The notes under the pieces are model-generated. The model saw only the letters and a program-made list of their open reading frames with translations, was not told the DNA's origin and ran no database searches. DNA of 64,000 bases from Eledone cirrhosa. Lineage: Eukaryota > Mollusca > Cephalopoda > Octopoda > Eledonidae. The stretch is taken from NCBI GenBank assembly GCA_964016885.1, contig OZ024742.1, positions 119,005,396 to 119,069,395 on the forward strand, written 5' to 3'. The position numbers were made by a program, and so were the translations under genes. How positions within the stretch are numbered: the first letter of the stretch is position 1; every line of letters starts with the position of its first letter. Shown piece after piece: positions 11,655 through 22,852 of this stretch.

Positions 11655-12060
11655 ATCATCATTTAATGTTTGTCTTCCCTGCTAGCAATAGTTGGACAGG
11701 TCTTTACTGACCAAGTCGCCATTCATGCAGGGCTACTGATCTTTAAGATGGGCTGGGGGTCTGGATCTTGCTTAAATGTGGTCCCACACTCTACCAACTG
11801 CATTTTATCATGACATCAGCACCAAGGAGGTTGTTATGTCTTTGACACAACCAAAGAGTCCTCCAAACCCATTGGCAGGTTTTCTATGGCTGGATGTTCT
11901 TCCTATCACAAATCACTTAACAGAATGTATTGAATGCATTTATTATATAAATCATCAACACTAGGAAAGTTGTCATGTCTTTGACACCACTAAACGGTCC
12001 TCCCAACCCTTTATTTGGAAAGCTTTCTATGGCTGGATGCCCTTCATATCACCAATCCCT
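11655..12060 (-). repeat. Cephalopod interspersed repeat, second type
   Basis: It begins 'catcatcatttaatgtttgtc' and carries two diverged subunits with TGTCTTTGACACAACC or TGTCTTTGACACCACT and GGCTGGATGCCCTTC. It is related to 5385-5735. Confidence 0.65.
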
Positions 12061-12234
12061 TTATAATCAGAAAAGAAAAATTATAAGCAGAATAAAGCTG
12101 ATGAAGATAATTAACTTTATACAGAAGTGCAAAGCATCAGCTTAAGAAAATGTGAAGTTATGCCAGAATGTTTTTACTAGGGAAGTTTGCAATATGAGTG
12201 AAATGGCTACAAGCAAGAATTAAAAAATAATTGT

Positions 12235-12417
12235 TTCTACTTTAGGCACAAGGCCAGCAATTACCCAGTTCATTACTGGTACTTTATTTTATCGACCCCC
12301 GTAAGGATGAAAGGCAAAGTTAACCTCGGCGGGATTTGAAATCAGAATGGCAAGGGCCGTAACTCTATGCGTCAAAGCATGGCGTCCGACCCTCTACCGA
12401 TACTGCCAATCCACCGA
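12235..12417 (-). repeat. Full octopus SINE
   Basis: A complete minus-strand copy runs from the tail (TCTACTTTAGGCACAAGGCC) to the head (CGATACTGCCAATCCACC). Its variants match the plus-strand copy at 6363-6553. Confidence 0.9.
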
Positions 12418-12452
12418 TGTCAAGTGTTTGTTTCTCTTGTGTGGTATTCATT

Positions 12453-12700
12453 AAACCTTTTGATACCAAACTGCCTGAAACTCTGCCTGGTTCTATGATA
12501 CAAAATTATTTGTCTAAAACATTCCATCATAATTTTATGAAAGAAACTTTATTAAACTATGTTTTAAATACCAAGGTATTAGTGAGAAAGTTAGTTATAT
12601 TACTGAATCCCTCCAAATTCTTGATTATTTTTTGAAAACTATTTGAAAGTTATAGGCAGCGTTTTTTTATTGGAAATATTGTAATGGAAGGGCTAATGAA
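12453..12700. repeat. TTAA-type MITE, family 2
   Basis: It starts 'attaaaccttttgataccaa' and ends 'ggaagggctaatg'. This is the best-preserved of the three related copies, with decayed TTAA ends. Confidence 0.55.
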
Positions 12701-13071
12701 TAAATATCTGAATTTCTATTTTACAATAAAATTAGTGGTGATGTATTTGTTTTGTAAGGTTTTTGATAATCACTGAGGATGTCACAGATATGTGTGACGA
12801 AAGAACTTTAAGAAACTATATTTATATTTATAACTGTTGCTCAGTGATAAACATTGCTTACCAGCTAAATTGTTTATAGAAATATAAAAAATATACGGAA
12901 GGAAAAACCAAACGAAACAGTGAGTGTATTTTACTTTTTTTTTTCTGGTATTATTAGGGACAATATGACTCCCTAAATATAACAATAAAATTAGTACTTA
13001 TGTAAAATAATAGCAAGATTAACAAAATAAAAATAATGGAAAAGTGGACATAAAATGATGATGGTGATAAT

Positions 13072-13160
13072 AATTGTTTCTACTTTTGGCACAAGGCCAG
13101 CAATTATTCCAGTGTATTACTGGTACTTTATTTTATCGACCCCGTAAGGATGAAAGGCAA
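13072..13160 (-). repeat. 5'-truncated octopus SINE
   Basis: Only the 3' half remains (TTGGCACAAGGCCAGCAATT to CCCCGTAAGGATGAAAGGCA). Confidence 0.9.
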
Positions 13161-13580
13161 GGGATTTTTATTTTATTTTAGAGATCTTTGCAACAAGCAA
13201 CAGGAACCTCATTCAGTGCAAAGGCTAACTTATTTCCTTATGCCAAATTATATAAGGCTCAATGGTTCTATAGCTATGGTGATGAACTACATAGTTATAA
13301 ATTGCAATCTTATAGTCATTGTGTTATTTATGTGCTACTATAAGATGAAACAGAATACTTGCTTCAGTTAGCCTGACTGAAAACATACAAAAAAAACAAC
13401 AAAAAAACACGACATGAAAAACAAGTTCTCTTCTTAATTAATGGTTCAGTGGTTATCAGTAAAAAAAGAATCTGGCTGTGAAAATAATTGCTTTCGCAAA
13501 AAACTGTTCCACTCATGCAAGTAGAGAAAATTTGATATCAAACTAGAAAGTATTAACGATTCTTAGCTACCTCTCTTTAA

Positions 13581-13775
13581 CCCTTCAGCATTTACATTAC
13601 TCTATATTTACTATTGTATTTTCACAGTAAACGCTTAATCTCACATAATATCGAAGCTACAAAGACTTTGATGTTATTTATTTTGAGAACAATACCTCAA
13701 CATTGGTATGAGTGGTCGAATACAGCCGGTTTGAACAGAAAGAGGTGAGAGATTTCTGGTTTAAATACTAAAGGG
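13581..13775. mobile_element. TTAA-flanked MITE, family 1, intact ends
   Basis: TTAA sits at 13577-13580 and 13776-13779. The element begins CCCTTCAGCATTTACA and ends ACTAAAGGG, so the termini are imperfect inverted repeats. A TTAA target with CCC/GGG ends is the signature of piggyBac-type insertion. No transposase is encoded. Six family members occur in this window, in both orientations. Confidence 0.75.
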
Positions 13776-13874
13776 TTAAATCTTGTTTCTTTCTTCAAAT
13801 AGAAATAAAGATAGATTTCTATGAATATTGTTTTCCTAGATTCATTTGAAAGGAAAATAAGAGCAAATTGGCAA

Positions 13875-13990
13875 AGTCATTAGGGCATTGGATTAAAAAT
13901 GTCTTGCTATTTGTACCATCTTATTGCCAAGTTTAACTTTACCTTTTAATAAAGTATCAGTTAGGCACTGGGGTTGATTCTTCCTCTTTT
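13875..13990 (+). repeat. Degenerate octopus SINE
   Basis: The remnant order is GTCATTAGGGCATTGGATTA, then 'aagtttaactttaccttt' and TAAAGTATCAGTTAGGCACT. Confidence 0.6.
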
Positions 13991-14383
13991 TATTACTATT
14001 CAGAGACAAGATGCCACAACCAAAAATAGAACCTTATCAAGATTTTATGTTTTTATGTCTACCCCAAATTCTTTCAGATACAACTTATTCCAATAAAATG
14101 GTTGTTACTCTGTTTAGTTTTTGTCATAGTCAGTTAACCAAATCTAACCTTCAATTTATTAGGGATTACCAATTAATATGAGTTTCCATCTTAAAGTGTT
14201 TCTCTATAAATCCACTGATTTGTCAAGGTTATGCACATAGAATTTTATTGCAATAAAGAAACTATTTTTTGGGACTTCATTGAAGAATATACCAATTCCA
14301 TCTAAAAATGAATATCTCTACCTCCTAATCCAAAAAAGGTGTGATTTTATTAAGACAAATGGTTAATATTTTTTCAAATTAGT

Positions 14384-14500
14384 GTGGTGGATTGGCAGAA
14401 TTGATAAAGTGTTAGATTCCATTGTGGTTTTTGTTCTGGCTTTTACATTCTGAGTTCAAATCCTACCAAGGTCAACTCTGCCTTTCATCCTTGTTCTTTC
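14384..14500 (+). repeat. Degenerate octopus SINE
   Basis: The head GTGGATTGGCAGAATTGATA, the B-box GAGTTCAAATCC and CTGCCTTTCATCC are recognisable. The 3' tail is missing. Confidence 0.75.
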
Positions 14501-14694
14501 TCTGATGATGTGGGATATTGGTGATAAATTTCCATGGAGAAGTTCTTTCGTAGGGTGTTGTCTCCAGTAGACGTCCAGAGCAACTCAAAGCATTCTTGTA
14601 ATTTCTTTCCTTGGAAAGCTTACTGTATTTTGGAAATACTACTGCTTAAATATTTGGAATCACTAGGAATGGTTGAATGAATTTTATGATATCG

Positions 14695-14859
14695 TATCCG
14701 GCCAGAAATCTCTCACCTCTTTCTGTTCAAACTAGCTGTAACCAGCCACTTATACTGTGTTAAAATATTGTTCTCAAAATAAATCACATCAAAATCTCAT
14801 AGATTCAATATTATGTGAAAATATAATAGTATATATAGAGCAATGTAAATGCTAAAGGG
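14695..14859. repeat. TTAA-type MITE, family 1, inverted
   Basis: The copy is in the opposite orientation to 13581-13775. It runs from TATCCGGCCAGAAATCTCTC to 'aatgctaaagggtta'. The left TTAA end is lost. Confidence 0.7.
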
Positions 14860-14869
14860 TTAGGTGTCC

Positions 14870-15430
14870 TCTAAAGCATGAATAAATTATAAATGATAAA
14901 AATAATTATTCCATAGAACACACATTAAATTTTCATTTTCACTTGTATTTAAGAATAGTAATCTGAGCTGAATCCAGCCAATCCCTTTTAAAACAATGTT
15001 GGTTTCTCTGTAAAAATGCAATTTTAACTTTAATACACTCATATATTTGTTCAACTACTCGAAACTTACTTATCATATCCATTGGTTTCTTTCTTCCTCC
15101 TTTTTTTTTATATAGATAACCAGACCTCAACAATAATGTAGCTCCTTCCAGCCCTTATTTAAGTTACCTAACTTTTCCCTCTAAAGTCTCTACCTCTTAA
15201 CCATGAAACTTATTCTATTACTGATGGTCTCATTGATATCTTTCAATACTGAGTTAAGAATCCTTAAAAATTTCCAAAACAAATATTTTTCTTGTTAAAT
15301 ATTAAATGTGAAGTTGTGATGTTCATGCCATCTTCCAGGAGATAAGTGTTAAGTGTTATAGTTTCAATTGAGAACTGAAACTCCACAGAAATTGGCATAA
15401 GACAACCAATTACAACTATTATTTCAGGAT
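14870..15430. other. Intergenic, nothing recognised
   Basis: AT-rich DNA in which I see no gene and no repeat shared with the rest of the window. Confidence 0.5.
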
Positions 15431-15434
15431 TAAT

Positions 15435-15615
15435 TATCGGTTTCTAATTTAGGCATAAGGCTAGCATATTTGGAGGAAGAGCAAAGTACTTGACTGGTAC
15501 ATTATTTTATCAACCCTGGAAGGATGGATAGTAAAGTTGACCACTGTGTAAAAAGCCAGAACAAATATAGCAATGACATTTTATCTGATGTTCTACCAAT
15601 TCTGCCAATCCCTTT
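15435..15615 (-). repeat. Diverged octopus SINE
   Basis: A minus-strand copy runs from TTTAGGCATAAGGCTAGCAT to 'ctaccaattctgccaatccc'. It is clearly older than 12235-12417. Confidence 0.75.
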
Positions 15616-15619
15616 TATT

Positions 15620-16840
15620 TTATGATTATTAACTACACTGTCTTGGAGATAAATAACAATGGAAAGTTGCCAGTCGTTATCCAGTAAACTCATTCATATA
15701 ATAGTCATTAAGAATTTATAGTAAGATATGCCAGTCATTGTGAACAGCTGCTTTCTTTATGATACTGAACAGTGCTCTTAGGCTGGACTTTTAAGATATT
15801 CTGTAAGATTAAGCTACATCATTTATTAGAAAAAATATCTGCCGTTGCCCAGATTGTAAAGTAATTCTAAATGAACCATAGCACATATCTGATTGTCTTT
15901 CTATCAACATTATTGGTTGTGTTACACAAATAATGGGCTCCACATAATCCTAGATTACAGGGAAGCACGGTAAGAGTTGGCACCACTTTCGTAGGACTTT
16001 GCTAACACACTTTCCCATTTATTTCACTCTTATCAATGCCCTTAGAAAGGTCATAAGAGGTTTGGTAAAAGTCATGTTGATAACATCACACCTTAACTTT
16101 CTTGCCAAATCATAGTTATTAATTTTGTGACTAGCTTCTAGTAGTAGTGGTTATCAACTCCAGAGCCGTCATCAGACCTGCCAACCTCTAAAAATCCGAA
16201 CAGGGAGTACCATGAAAAACAGTGCCCCCAAACGGGGATAAATTACGCAAAATGGGGAGATTTTACATAATGAAAGCTATACCCATTTTCACAAGAGAAG
16301 ACATCTCTCACCCACCCAAAGTGGGTGGGAGATCTCCCCATTGGACGGGGAGAATTGACAGTCTGCATCATGATCATAATCGCCATTTTCTTTCATTTGA
16401 TTGTGAATTTATTGATAGTAAATCACATGAATACTATGATTAGGTACACTACATTATGCATGAAAGGTTCTATTACATATCCTGGAGCGTCAAAACAAAA
16501 AGAAAAAAATTTTAAAGTATTGTGCATGTGGAACAGGTCCATAAGAATTTGATAGGTAAAGCCAGATAATCTGGAGGTCCTTTCTTTCCCTCTTAGTATG
16601 CTGAATTAAACTTGTGTGATATCTGTATATAGATATGTATATACAGACACATACACACATATGTAAAGAGGTAATTGTTCTTTGGACTATTTTTGTACAA
16701 TACACTGCATAGCTAACAAGCATCACTATAACAAGAATTAAGTTAATGTTTAATTTAAGTTTTAATACATTTTAATGAAGAAATCCTATTTATGATGTTC
16801 AGACAAATGAAATTTAAAAAAAATGGCGATTCGTTAAAAT
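15620..16840. other. Intergenic with one strong hairpin
   Basis: No gene is recognised. At 16304-16333 the sequence TCTCACCCACCCAAAG followed by TGGGTGGGAGA forms a stem of about 11 bp, and further GGGGAG repeats follow. I cannot assign it to an element. Confidence 0.4.
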
Positions 16841-17128
16841 AGTGAAGTTTGAAACCAAGAAACATCTACAAATCAGAGCTAACGAGAGAACCTTTACACT
16901 GTCGCTGCATCCACTGGAAATAGCAGTCAAATCTCCCAATATTACACATTGTAGTCTTAAAAAACGAAGGCCAGGTTTGAAAAATGACGTAATGGCCACG
17001 AATAGAACGTCTTTGACCTCAGGTCTACTTGGTCAAGACTGACCTAAGGTTAAACAACAACATCATTCACCGTTTGGAAATTTTTATTATTTTTCGGTAA
17101 GAAAATATTTTTAAAACGTTAAAAATCA

Positions 17129-17134
17129 TTTATT
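17129..17134 (-). promoter_or_regulatory. Candidate polyadenylation signal for SPDYA
   Basis: AATAAA lies on the minus strand about 100 bases after the SPDYA stop codon. A second AATAAA follows at 17083-17088. The motif is common in AT-rich DNA, so only its position supports it. Confidence 0.5.
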
Positions 17135-17235
17135 TTTTCTTCAAAACAGTAAACACCATGTTGTTAAATGAAATAACCTTGAGAAAAAGTAATAAAAATG
17201 TGCGTAGAAAAGAGAAAAGATTAACCTTTAAAGTA

Positions 17236-18528
17236 TTACGTCAACATAGTTATATCTTTATTCAAGAGATCCTGTTGATTAGTTACAGTCGGAGAAATTT
17301 GATTGTCTCCGCTAATACAAGCTTTTACAGGATCAACAAAGGCTATTTGTTTTGGAGTTGGAGCTAATTCTGGATGACATAAAAGACAAGATATGATATC
17401 TTTATTCGGTGCCAAACAGAACGGTCGCATTTTTGCTCCATATTTATAGTAATAACCTTCTTTCTTACTATATTCTGAAACATTATAGTCAAAGTAGCAA
17501 GATTTCCTTACACCACCAGCATGATGTAATGGCCTTTCTCTTTGCCAATATTGGCTGCTTGGGAGAATAGACATTACTTCTTCACAGCATATTCGGCTGA
17601 CCACCCCACGATAACCTATTTTCTTGAACAGCTGATCTCGTTTTTTAAGAAAATGTGGGAAACTGGTAGGCCAACTTTTTCCCATGGCCCACGGGAATAT
17701 TTCATACTTGAGCTCTTCTTCATCTTCTTCCATATCGCTAGCAAGGTAAAGAGCAACAAAGAAGTTATATGAGGTATATTTATCAGCTACATAGCCTGCT
17801 CGCTTGAAATATACAAATGTTTCTGCCAGGAGATATTTATCGGAAAGACGATAACAAGAATCTCTTTCCAAAAACTCAGCAATAACATCGCTTTGAAGTA
17901 GTTTAAAAAATCTTATCAACTCGTTGGTTTTCACTGTATATTCATTTGGTGCCAATGACAGTAACTTGGAACTGTTAAACTTTGCTAATGGAACATATTT
18001 TGAGCCAGACAGTTTCCGGTTAATTTGTTCTGTTTCTTCGTATTGAAGACTAACATGCATCTGCCATTCGTTATAAAGACGTAATAATTCTTGACGTTGT
18101 TTCACATTATCTTCGAATTGTTTCAGAAGAAATGTTTCTGTAGATCTGTTCGACAAAATGTCATTCAATTTCCAGTCGGTCACCCGAGATAGGTGCCGAG
18201 GTACATATGGTACAGCTTTAAATATTTTCTGCTGTCTTTTCTTTTGTCGCCATTCATAAGTCTTTGTTTTTCTTTCACTTAATGTCCCATCTTTACTTTT
18301 CGATGATTTCCTTGAAGAATTACGATCTTTTGTTACTTTCAATCCTTTGCATCCTGTCTTAGATATAGAGTTTAAATATTGACTATTGACTCCCATTACT
18401 TTTGCTGGTAGATAGTTATAGGCTGGAGGTAAAGGAGTATTTGGTATATTGACACTTTTTTGACGCAATTTCTGACAAGCAGCTCTACAGCTAGAAGATG
18501 TATTACAATATTTCAGTTTTGTTTCCAT
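17236..18528 (-). CDS. SPDYA: Speedy/RINGO A cell-cycle regulator
   Basis: This 430-residue frame encodes a Speedy/RINGO protein, an atypical activator of CDK1/CDK2 that acts in meiotic maturation and S-phase progression. The Speedy box spans about residues 204-335. Its landmarks are [19 protein letters not shown], then [58 protein letters not shown] and [16 protein letters not shown]. These match vertebrate Speedy A closely. The N-terminal 200 residues are basic and low in conservation ([16 protein letters not shown]). An in-frame stop (TAA at 18547-18549) nine codons or fewer upstream supports the ATG at 18528. The whole protein lies in one exon, unlike the multi-exon vertebrate gene, so it may be a retrogene or an intron-poor lineage copy. 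The frame is intact, which argues for function. Human SPDYA is shorter (about 310 residues). Confidence 0.93.
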   Translation of the reverse strand: METKLKYCNTSSSCRAACQKLRQKSVNIPNTPLPPAYNYLPAKVMGVNSQYLNSISKTGCKGLKVTKDRNSSRKSSKSKDGTLSERKTKTYEWRQKKRQQKIFKAVPYVPRHLSRVTDWKLNDILSNRSTETFLLKQFEDNVKQRQELLRLYNEWQMHVSLQYEETEQINRKLSGSKYVPLAKFNSSKLLSLAPNEYTVKTNELIRFFKLLQSDVIAEFLERDSCYRLSDKYLLAETFVYFKRAGYVADKYTSYNFFVALYLASDMEEDEEELKYEIFPWAMGKSWPTSFPHFLKKRDQLFKKIGYRGVVSRICCEEVMSILPSSQYWQRERPLHHAGGVRKSCYFDYNVSEYSKKEGYYYKYGAKMRPFCLAPNKDIISCLLCHPELAPTPKQIAFVDPVKACISGDNQISPTVTNQQDLLNKDITMLT

Positions 18529-18619
18529 TACTTCAACGTGAAATATTTAAGGAATATTAAAACTCTACTCTGCCTATAAATCAGAGTATGAAAGATCGGG
18601 AGTATGAAGAGATACGTAC

Positions 18620-19095
18620 ATCTAACATCAAGAAGAGATCTTAGTGCAACAATTCGGTGATTTGTTGAAAAGTTAATAAGGATTCTTTCTTCTTGCTCTT
18701 GCTCGATGGACTGGGGGTCATCCTAGGTCAGCGATCCCAGAGGCGTCATCGTGCGTAGAGCCGACTAATAACGGCTCATTTTCATATTTTATATTTCACT
18801 GAAATATTTTCCAACAAACTCTCAGTACCTTGTAATAGGTATCTTCAATAACTTCGTGGACATCAATATACACAACAAACAGACATATGTATTTGTGTAC
18901 GCGCGTGTGTGTGTGCGCGCGCGTGTGTGTGAGTGTGTGCGTGCGTGAGTGTGAAGGAATTCGTAAATAATATAACACCAAGAAGATATATTAGTGCAAC
19001 GATTCGATGATTTGTTGATAGGTTAATTAAGATTTACTTCCATATTTTATATTTTACTGAAATATTTTTCAACAAACTCTCAATAACCCAGCCTA
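18620..19095. repeat. Diverged tandem duplication upstream of SPDYA
   Basis: The blocks AGAAGAGATCTTAGTGCAAC (18629) and AGAAGATATATTAGTGCAAC (18981) are each followed by a TGATTTGTTGA block and then by TTATATTT(C/T)ACTGAAATATT and CAACAAACTCTCA. The second copy is compact (18975-19095). The first is split by about 100 bp of other sequence that contains a short GC-rich stretch (18700-18778). A (TG)n/(CG)n tract at 18897-18950 separates them. Confidence 0.7.
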
Positions 19096-19099
19096 TATA

Positions 19100-19190
19100 A
19101 ACACACGAAACAGACTTGCATGTGTGTGAGTGCGTGCATGCGTGTGTATGCATGTGTGCGCGCGCGTATACATATATAAATCACTCTCTC

Positions 19191-19225
<35 letters not shown>
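19100..19225. repeat. (TG)n/(CA)n-rich microsatellites
   Basis: Mixed TGTGTG, GCGCGC and CACACA tracts. No coding meaning. Confidence 0.9.
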
Positions 19226-19226
<1 letters not shown>

Positions 19227-19304
19227 AAGAGTGTCCCCCCAAAATGTATACACATATTTATTAGAATGCTGTTGAAGTGTGTATACATTTTTTGGGACAC
19301 CCTG
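19226..19304. mobile_element. Mariner-type MITE
   Basis: A short element of about 79 bp has terminal inverted repeats. The right end read inversely is CAGGGTGTCCCAAAAAATGT followed by ATACAC. The left end is GAGTGTCCCCCCAAAATGTA followed by TACAC. It is bordered by TA. The CAGGGTGTCCC start with TA duplication is typical of mariner-like elements. Confidence 0.65.
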
Positions 19305-19744
19305 TATATATATATGTAGTCCTGTGTATATAGTCCTACGCATTTTCTAATTCTATAAACGATGTCAACCAGAGTCATTGTCAATTTTGACAGGAAGGAC
19401 ACATTAGAAAAAAGAAAAATGCTGGTTGTTCACACTCAGAACACTTTTTGTCCTAGGTATGTGACGAAAAAAAAATCGATTATTGGGGATAGGGGTGGAA
19501 ATTAAAATTATCTTAGCCCCTCAGATGGCATAAGGTGGTGAGGCAGGTGAGCTCATTGAACCCATACGGCGGGGTTGGGGCATTCTAAAACCAAATGAGT
19601 CTTTAAACACAACGTTCAGGAAGATGGATGAATCTCTACTATAGGGGCGAGAGCTAAGTTTGTCAGTTTATGCCACTGATGAGGATAGACGGAAGCAGAG
19701 AGTATGGGATAATCTGCGTTCGAGTGATACCTTCAAATCTCTCT

Positions 19745-20470
19745 TTGATCAATTTGATCAATTCTCAAGGTGTCGCATACTTTCAGCAAGCGCAAAATTC
19801 TCGAGGAACTGAGGAGGTGTACTGCCTGTGGTCAGCATTGGTGGTCTTCTCAGTCTGGACGAGCTCCGCATCTCCATTGCATCCAAAGTGAGAAACAATG
19901 GCTATGAGGATCTGAAAGGTCGCTGTGACAGCCCCCTCGACTCCACAGGTCTCCATAGTTTGTCTTGCCGCCTGAATGCTGGTCACTTCGCCCTCCACAC
20001 CGAGCTAAACCTGATCATTAAGCGGGCCCTAGCTTGAGTAAATATCCTCTCAGTTCTGGAGCCTGCTAGATTATCCAGAATTGATTGGAAGAAATCAGAT
20101 TGTCTTACCCTTTATCCGTGGGTAAGAGGTAGGTGTCTCATCTGGGACGCTACAGTTAGTGATTCCTTTGCTCCCTCCCACATTCTGGATGCCCCGGTAA
20201 ATGTGAGGGTCACTACTCCATAGCCGTAGCTGAACGGAATAAAATCCTAAAATATCGAGAATTATCAACTAAATATTTTTCCTGCCTGTCGCATTTGAGA
20301 CGTTTGGTGGACATGGGCCCTGACAGCGAAGTTCTTATAAACGTTAGCAGCTCGCCATACCGAGGTGTCAAGTGATGCCTGCGAGGGTGCTTGGTTGTTT
20401 CAGTAATGCTGCGACCGTGTTGGCTTGCCTCAACAAATTCCCATGACCCTTGTGATGTATGACCGATTAG
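19745..20470 (+). pseudogene. Non-LTR retrotransposon ORF2 3' remnant
   Basis: The plus strand encodes SIGGLLSLDELRISIASKVR, then 'GRCDSPLDSTGLHSLSCRLNAG', LNLIIKRALA and, after frame changes, VLEPARLSRID and RCLIWDATVSDSFAPSHILD. This order (LDEFRIAxxxR ... HxLSCRxSAG ... IKRAL ... VLEPxGL ... PWxxGRxLIWDxT ... FAPSH) is a common C-terminal segment in polymerases of invertebrate non-LTR elements. Stops and shifts show decay. Closely related remnants lie at 53705-54040 and 56105-56810. Confidence 0.7.
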
Positions 20471-21186
20471 TGTTTAATTGATGGAGTTTTTTCTGTTTAA
20501 TCTTATATACTTGTCACATGATAATAAAAGCTTTCTCTCGAGGGCCAAGATTTAGTATTTAGTATGAAAGCGAATATTCCATAGGTAATGAGATTCACAA
20601 AGATATGAAAATTATTAAGTTTGAGGGTCACACAAAATAATTGCACTACACCATTATCCTTTATTGAGTATAGGTATAAACATTTTTGTGTTGTAAGCAG
20701 AACCTTAAAGACTACCAAAAACTCGATAATAAAACCTTACCGATAGCGTACATTTACTTTGTGATTATCAATTTAAGACTGTTATAATAGTAAATATGCT
20801 ATGGCCATGCCATGAGTTCTAATCTCTTGGTGGAGTTGTACTGGTACCGTCTTTACATTCGAGGCACGGTGGAGCCCATTCCTCTCCAGGTCGGAACTCA
20901 GACGATTTCTTTCGTTCTACAACAAGATCCTCAACATAACAGGACATAAATTGCTGCGTTCATATCAAGTGTTGTTTGCTGCATTCATATCCAATGAAAA
21001 AGATTGTAGCATCTTTACCAGAGGCTTGATTCATAGCAGAGCTTGTTCAAAGGGGATGAAGAAAACACAAAAGTTTGAAGACGAAAGTGTTTGAAGCAGC
21101 TTGTCCTCAGTTTGTCTCTCAATGCATAGCATAACACAATGAATACTAACGGACCCAGCAAATATTGGACAAGCTTTTCACCTCTA
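20471..21186. other. Intergenic, nothing recognised
   Basis: I see no gene here. The stretch ends at the target duplication of the LTR retrotransposon. Confidence 0.5.
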
Positions 21187-21191
21187 CTAAC
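21187..21191 (+). other. Target site duplication CTAAC (left)
   Basis: CTAAC directly precedes the left LTR and recurs exactly at 25350-25354 after the right LTR. Five-base duplications are typical of Ty3/Gypsy-type and BEL-type integrases. Confidence 0.85.
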
Positions 21192-21446
21192 CGTGGGTAT
21201 GGTATGGTGTGCGGTGGCCGGAGGCTGGGGAGTGCTCGACCGGAAGAGTGCTTGACCGGAAGGGTGCTCGACCGGAAGGGCCAGCAGGTTTGCTTCTCTC
21301 TAGCGTGGTCAGCGAAGGTGGTGGACGTCAGTTTTGGAGCTCCCAGTTAACGAGTTGGATTGTACGCACGTGGGAGAGGAGAAACCAACCATTGGATTAC
21401 CGGTGCCAGCAATAAGCGGTAAGTGAAGTAGCTTTTTCTAACCACA
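21192..21446 (+). repeat. Left LTR
   Basis: 255 bp. It ends ...AACCACA and starts CGTGGGTATGG where the right LTR has TGTGGGTATGG, so the first base of the usual TG is mutated. It carries three near-copies of a 17-bp unit GTGCTCGACCGGAAGGG at 21232-21280. The shared end GGTAAGTGAAGTAGCTTTTT is present in both LTRs. Confidence 0.92.
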
Positions 21447-21562
21447 AGCTATTTCGACACTGGAAGACGATAAAAAAAAAGAACTTTCTCGAAAACAAAG
21501 CTACTGGAAAACAGAGAGGAGTCTGTTGTTTTTTATTACTTACCGCAGGACAAACTTAGGAT

Positions 21563-22045
21563 ATGGCGACGAGATTACGAATGAGCGGAGAAGCGATTAG
21601 AGCATTTACCGGCGAAGGCGATGTTGTCGCCTGGTTGCGAAAAGTCCGGCTGGTCGCAAGCTTACAGAAGATAGAAGATGTGGCTGGCCTCAATGCACTG
21701 TACCTCGAAGGAGATGCGTTGGCACTCTTCCTAGAGATGGATGAACACAGCCAAAGGGATGCGCAAATGATTGAGAGGCGTATGCTGGAAGCGTTCGCGG
21801 AAGGACCGTTACCCGCTTTTGCTAAGCTGGCAAGGATTAGATGGAACGGTGAACGCGTTGACATTTTCGCAGCGGAAATACGGCGATTGGCCATGTTGGC
21901 TGGATATCAGGTGGAATGCGAACGCACGGTGCGGTTGGCGTTCATAAATGGATTTCCAGACGACGTAGCGGTGAAACTGCAGCAAGTCCCGGGTTACAAA
22001 GAAATGGAGATGCGTGCACTGGTGGAGCAAGCCCCCGCATCATAG
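21563..22045 (+). pseudogene. Gag capsid-like ORF, broken
   Basis: The frame starts MATRLRMSGEAIRAFTGEGD and includes VVAWLRKVRLVASLQKIEDV, a helix-rich capsid-like segment of retrotransposon Gag. It breaks off at a stop (22043-22045). The downstream nucleocapsid part continues in another frame, so a frameshift separates capsid from the zinc knuckles. Confidence 0.8.
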
Positions 22046-22278
22046 GAGAAGATGCCAAGAAGAGTGTCGCGACGATAGCAATGACAAAGGTCCAAGGTAG
22101 CCGGCAGCGATATGGTGAAAGGGAGGCAACCACGGCACGCAGTCGTCCGCGAACGTTTAGAGGTCGTTGTTTTAGGTGCCAGGGCCCGCACATGGCGAGA
22201 GACTGTAGAGAGTCAAGGCCGAACAAAATATGCTACCGGTGTAAGCGACCAGGCCACATCGCTACTAGCTGCGACTAG
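22046..22278 (+). pseudogene. Gag nucleocapsid with two CCHC knuckles
   Basis: The plus frame encodes an Arg-rich stretch followed by CFRCQGPHMARDC and CYRCKRPGHIATSC. The second is a canonical CX2CX4HX4C knuckle. The first has CX2CX4HX4C with PHMARDC. These bind RNA in Gag. A stop follows directly (TAG at 22276-22278). Confidence 0.85.
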
Positions 22279-22334
22279 GGAGACGATCCAAGGGGAACTA
22301 CTGCGCCGGTAGCTGCCCCTTACGAGTAGAGGCG

Positions 22335-22640
22335 CTGCTCGTGGTGAAAGTCTTCGTGAAGGGAAATCCACAGCGAGCCCTCTTGGACACGGGCTGTACG
22401 ACGACACTGGTAACCGCGGGGGTGGCGCAGAGGTGGAGAGGGAAGAGTAGCGTAAGGGCAGTCGACGGTAGGAACATTGAATGCCGAGGTGGAGATGGCG
22501 ATACGGGGAAAGAAAATAAGGCTTTCTGCCATCGTAGTCGACAACGTGGTGGATGGGATCGGCGTAGTTATGGGCATGGACGCAATTGGCCGTCTACGAG
22601 GCGTCACAGTGAACAATGTCGGTGTGTCGTTTGGCGGCGC
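22335..22640 (+). pseudogene. Retroviral-type aspartic protease, frameshifted
   Basis: The segment KVFVKGNPQRALLDTGCTTT holds the DTG active-site triplet. The second half, IGVVMGMDAIGRLRGVTV, resembles the GxDxL segment near the protease C-terminus. It lies in a different frame, so one shift falls near 22470. Confidence 0.75.
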
Positions 22641-22852
22641 TGCATCGGTATGCGCTGTGAGTACGCGACAGGAGAACCAGAAGGCCCACGAGGAGAAATA
22701 TCCCGCTTACACTGTACAGGACAAAGACTTCAAGGCCGTGTTCGATGGGTTGTTGAGTGGTACTGAAAGGGAGAACCACCAACACTGAAGACCAAAGTGG
22801 GCTGCTATCAACACACATTGAAGGGAGACATTAGGAGCGAGAGGTAGAGGGA

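Noticed and set aside
22594..22818. Minus-strand open frames inside the LTR retrotransposon
   Set aside because: Shadows of the GC-richer gag-pol region on the other strand.
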